Assembly (NCBI GenBank): GCA_002293105.1
Contig: DBCP01000108.1
Coordinates: 1 to 6,173 of the forward strand
Length of the DNA stretch: 6,173 bases
Reading direction: 5' to 3'
Source of the DNA: Bacteroidetes bacterium UBA955
Lineage (GTDB): Bacteria; Bacteroidota; Bacteroidia; NS11-12g; UBA955
Under the pieces are notes generated by a model, which had not been told where the DNA came from, searched no databases, and was given only the letters and a program-made list of their open reading frames with translations. Position 1 is the stretch's first letter, and the number at the start of each line of letters is the position of its first letter. Positions 5,548 to 6,173 of the stretch are shown piece by piece. The position numbers and the translations under genes are program-made.

Positions 5548-6173
5548 ATGGAATTACGAAAGAATATCTCGCAAGGGTCGTTTTGGTTCGCCATAACGAC
5601 CCTTTTTGTTTTGGGCATTGTACGATGTCACAGGTTGGCTGTCATGGATGAGCAATTGTCGAATGCGGCAGTATCAGACAGTGCCATGTTATCGGATACA
5701 TTACTAGGGAAACCCCATTACGACAAATTCAGAAAAAGGCGATGGAAAAAATGGGAGCACAACCGTGGTGGGCGCGACACGTTGAATGTGGCGGATGCTG
5801 TATCGTCGTATGCGGGTAGCAAGGGGAAACCGCTGTCGCCCAAATTGGCGTTGGAATTGTTGTTGGCATTGCGATCTTCTGGTGGCAGAGGGTTTACTGC
5901 TGGGGTATTGAAGGGGGAATCGACGGAGTTGGGGAGGTCCGCGCGACTGTTGGCGGCCGACAGCCTTCGGCTGGGCCGCCAACTGGAGACGTCGGTCCGA
6001 CGCACGAATCCATACGGTTCCAGGCCTTTGGCCTGGAACCGTATGGATAGTACCCAATGGGACGCCCTGCCAGGCATCGGCCCAGCAACAGCACGTAAAA
6101 TCATCCGATACCGAAATAAACTCGGGGGATTCACATCGCCCAACCAACTCCTTGAAATACCAAAACTTGACAC
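5548..6173 (+). CDS. Membrane-anchored helix-hairpin-helix (ComEA-like) protein, 3' partial
   Basis: A frame without stops runs from ATG 5548 off the right edge (208 full codons). An N-terminal hydrophobic helix at residues 11-25 after a short basic stretch would anchor the protein in the inner membrane. A basic segment follows (FRKRRWKKWE, about 61-70), then a region of unclear fold. A classic ComEA-type HhH motif is at 171-205: WDALPGIGPATARKIIRYR with the LPGIG hairpin at 174-178, then GGFTSPNQLLEIP. Such motifs bind the DNA backbone without sequence specificity; in ComEA they hold incoming DNA in the periplasm during transformation. Bacteroidota often have anchored multi-HhH proteins, so more repeats may lie beyond the edge. 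GGAGG directly abuts the ATG, too close to act as a normal Shine-Dalgarno; ATG 5644 (residue 33) is an alternative start that would lose the anchor. Codons 135-145 and 154-167 are palindromes. Strong terminator-like DNA overlaps codons 9-22. Confidence 0.82.
   Translation, partial: MELRKNISQGSFWFAITTLFVLGIVRCHRLAVMDEQLSNAAVSDSAMLSDTLLGKPHYDKFRKRRWKKWEHNRGGRDTLNVADAVSSYAGSKGKPLSPKLALELLLALRSSGGRGFTAGVLKGESTELGRSARLLAADSLRLGRQLETSVRRTNPYGSRPLAWNRMDSTQWDALPGIGPATARKIIRYRNKLGGFTSPNQLLEIPKLD
5573..5612 (+). terminator. Rho-independent terminator after the AOS gene, inside the start of the HhH gene
   Basis: AAGGGTCGTT at 5573-5582 pairs perfectly with AACGACCCTT at 5595-5604 around a 12-nt loop, and is followed by TTTGTTTT at 5605-5612. 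The T-run lies only on the plus-strand side, so it ends transcripts from the AOS gene, whose stop is 57 nt upstream. A smaller hairpin, GCCGTT at 5524-5529 with AACGGC at 5534-5539, precedes it. The element lies within codons 9-22 of the HhH frame, which is unusual and bears on where that gene starts. Confidence 0.75.
5950..5982. repeat. Intragenic palindromic element, 33 bp, bulged stem
   Basis: TTGGCGGCC at 5950-5958 pairs with GGCCGCCAA at 5974-5982, extendable by one more G-C pair. Inside it CAGCC at 5961-5965 pairs with GGCTG at 5969-5973 around the 3-nt loop TTC. A GA bulge on the left arm separates the stems. It spans exactly 11 codons of the HhH gene (residues 135-145, LAADSLRLGRQ), in phase. 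Its design (outer GC stem, GA bulge, inner CAGC stem, pyrimidine triloop) matches the element at 941-976. Confidence 0.75.
5990..6002. repeat. Odd 13-bp palindrome between two larger palindromes
   Basis: CGTCGG at 5990-5995 and CCGACG at 5997-6002 are inverted around a single T. It lies in the 25-bp gap between the two large palindromes of the HhH gene and may belong to the same inserted unit, or be a protein-binding site; it is short enough to be chance. Confidence 0.4.
6008..6048. repeat. Intragenic perfect hairpin, 19-bp stem and 3-nt loop
   Basis: The left arm ATCCATACGGTTCCAGGCC (6008-6026) and the right arm (6030-6048) are perfect reverse complements around the loop TTT. The 41-bp element fills about 14 codons (residues 154-167, NPYGSRPLAWNRMD) of the HhH gene just before its LPGIG motif. 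No T-run follows and it is mid-gene, so it is not an intrinsic terminator. A 19-bp perfect stem is very unlikely to arise by chance in coding DNA. Confidence 0.85.

Noticed and set aside
5112..5618. Minus-strand frame of 168 codons over the 3' end of the AOS gene
   Set aside because: It is antisense to a strongly conserved enzyme and crosses its terminator; no recognisable features.
5704..6173. Long minus-strand frames (147 and 151 codons) over the HhH gene
   Set aside because: The plus strand encodes a clear LPGIG helix-hairpin-helix motif; the minus frames are Pro/Arg-rich with no family features, as expected of shadows.

Overview
The window looks like chromosomal DNA of a Bacteroidota bacterium, probably of the Flavobacteriia/Cytophagia side. 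The signs are: a small DUF6787-type membrane protein, an Mrp ATPase without the C-terminal CxxC seen in E. coli ApbC, an alpha-oxoamine synthase (AOS) of the kind widespread in Flavobacteriia and Cytophagia, mostly absent Shine-Dalgarno sequences, and a TAnnTTTG-type promoter box. I see no tRNA, rRNA, CRISPR array or insertion sequence.

Layout. Positions 1-686 (+) hold the 3' part of a protein with weak glycosyltransferase-2-like features; its frame is open at the left edge. A short convergent spacer (687-835) follows. A compact four-gene minus-strand cluster occupies 3313 down to 836: a DUF6787-like membrane protein, the Mrp-type Fe-S carrier ATPase, a NifU C-terminal-domain Fe-S scaffold and a polytopic UbiA-like membrane protein. 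The spacings (ATGA overlap, 17 nt, 2 nt) fit one operon with iron-sulfur cluster assembly at its core. A 103-bp divergent region leads to a plus-strand RsmI-like tetrapyrrole-methylase-fold methyltransferase (3417-4169). A probable Bacteroidota promoter box precedes the PLP-dependent AOS enzyme (4269-5516), likely a serine palmitoyltransferase or a cysteate-using relative that makes sphingolipid or sulfonolipid bases. A rho-independent terminator lies at 5573-5612. From 5548 to the right edge a frame stays open and encodes a membrane-anchored helix-hairpin-helix (ComEA-like) protein, truncated by the window end.

The most interesting signal is a set of strong DNA palindromes inside coding sequence: one in the UbiA-like gene (941-976), and two plus a small odd palindrome within 100 bp of the HhH gene (5950-5982, 5990-6002, 6008-6048). 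Each long one has a 3-nt pyrimidine loop on the plus strand. Two span exactly 12 and 11 codons in phase; the third is a perfect 19-bp stem covering about 14 codons. Two of them share sequence and a bulged-stem design. They look like small dispersed palindromic elements inserted in frame into genes. The terminator overlapping the start of the HhH gene is a second unexplained arrangement.
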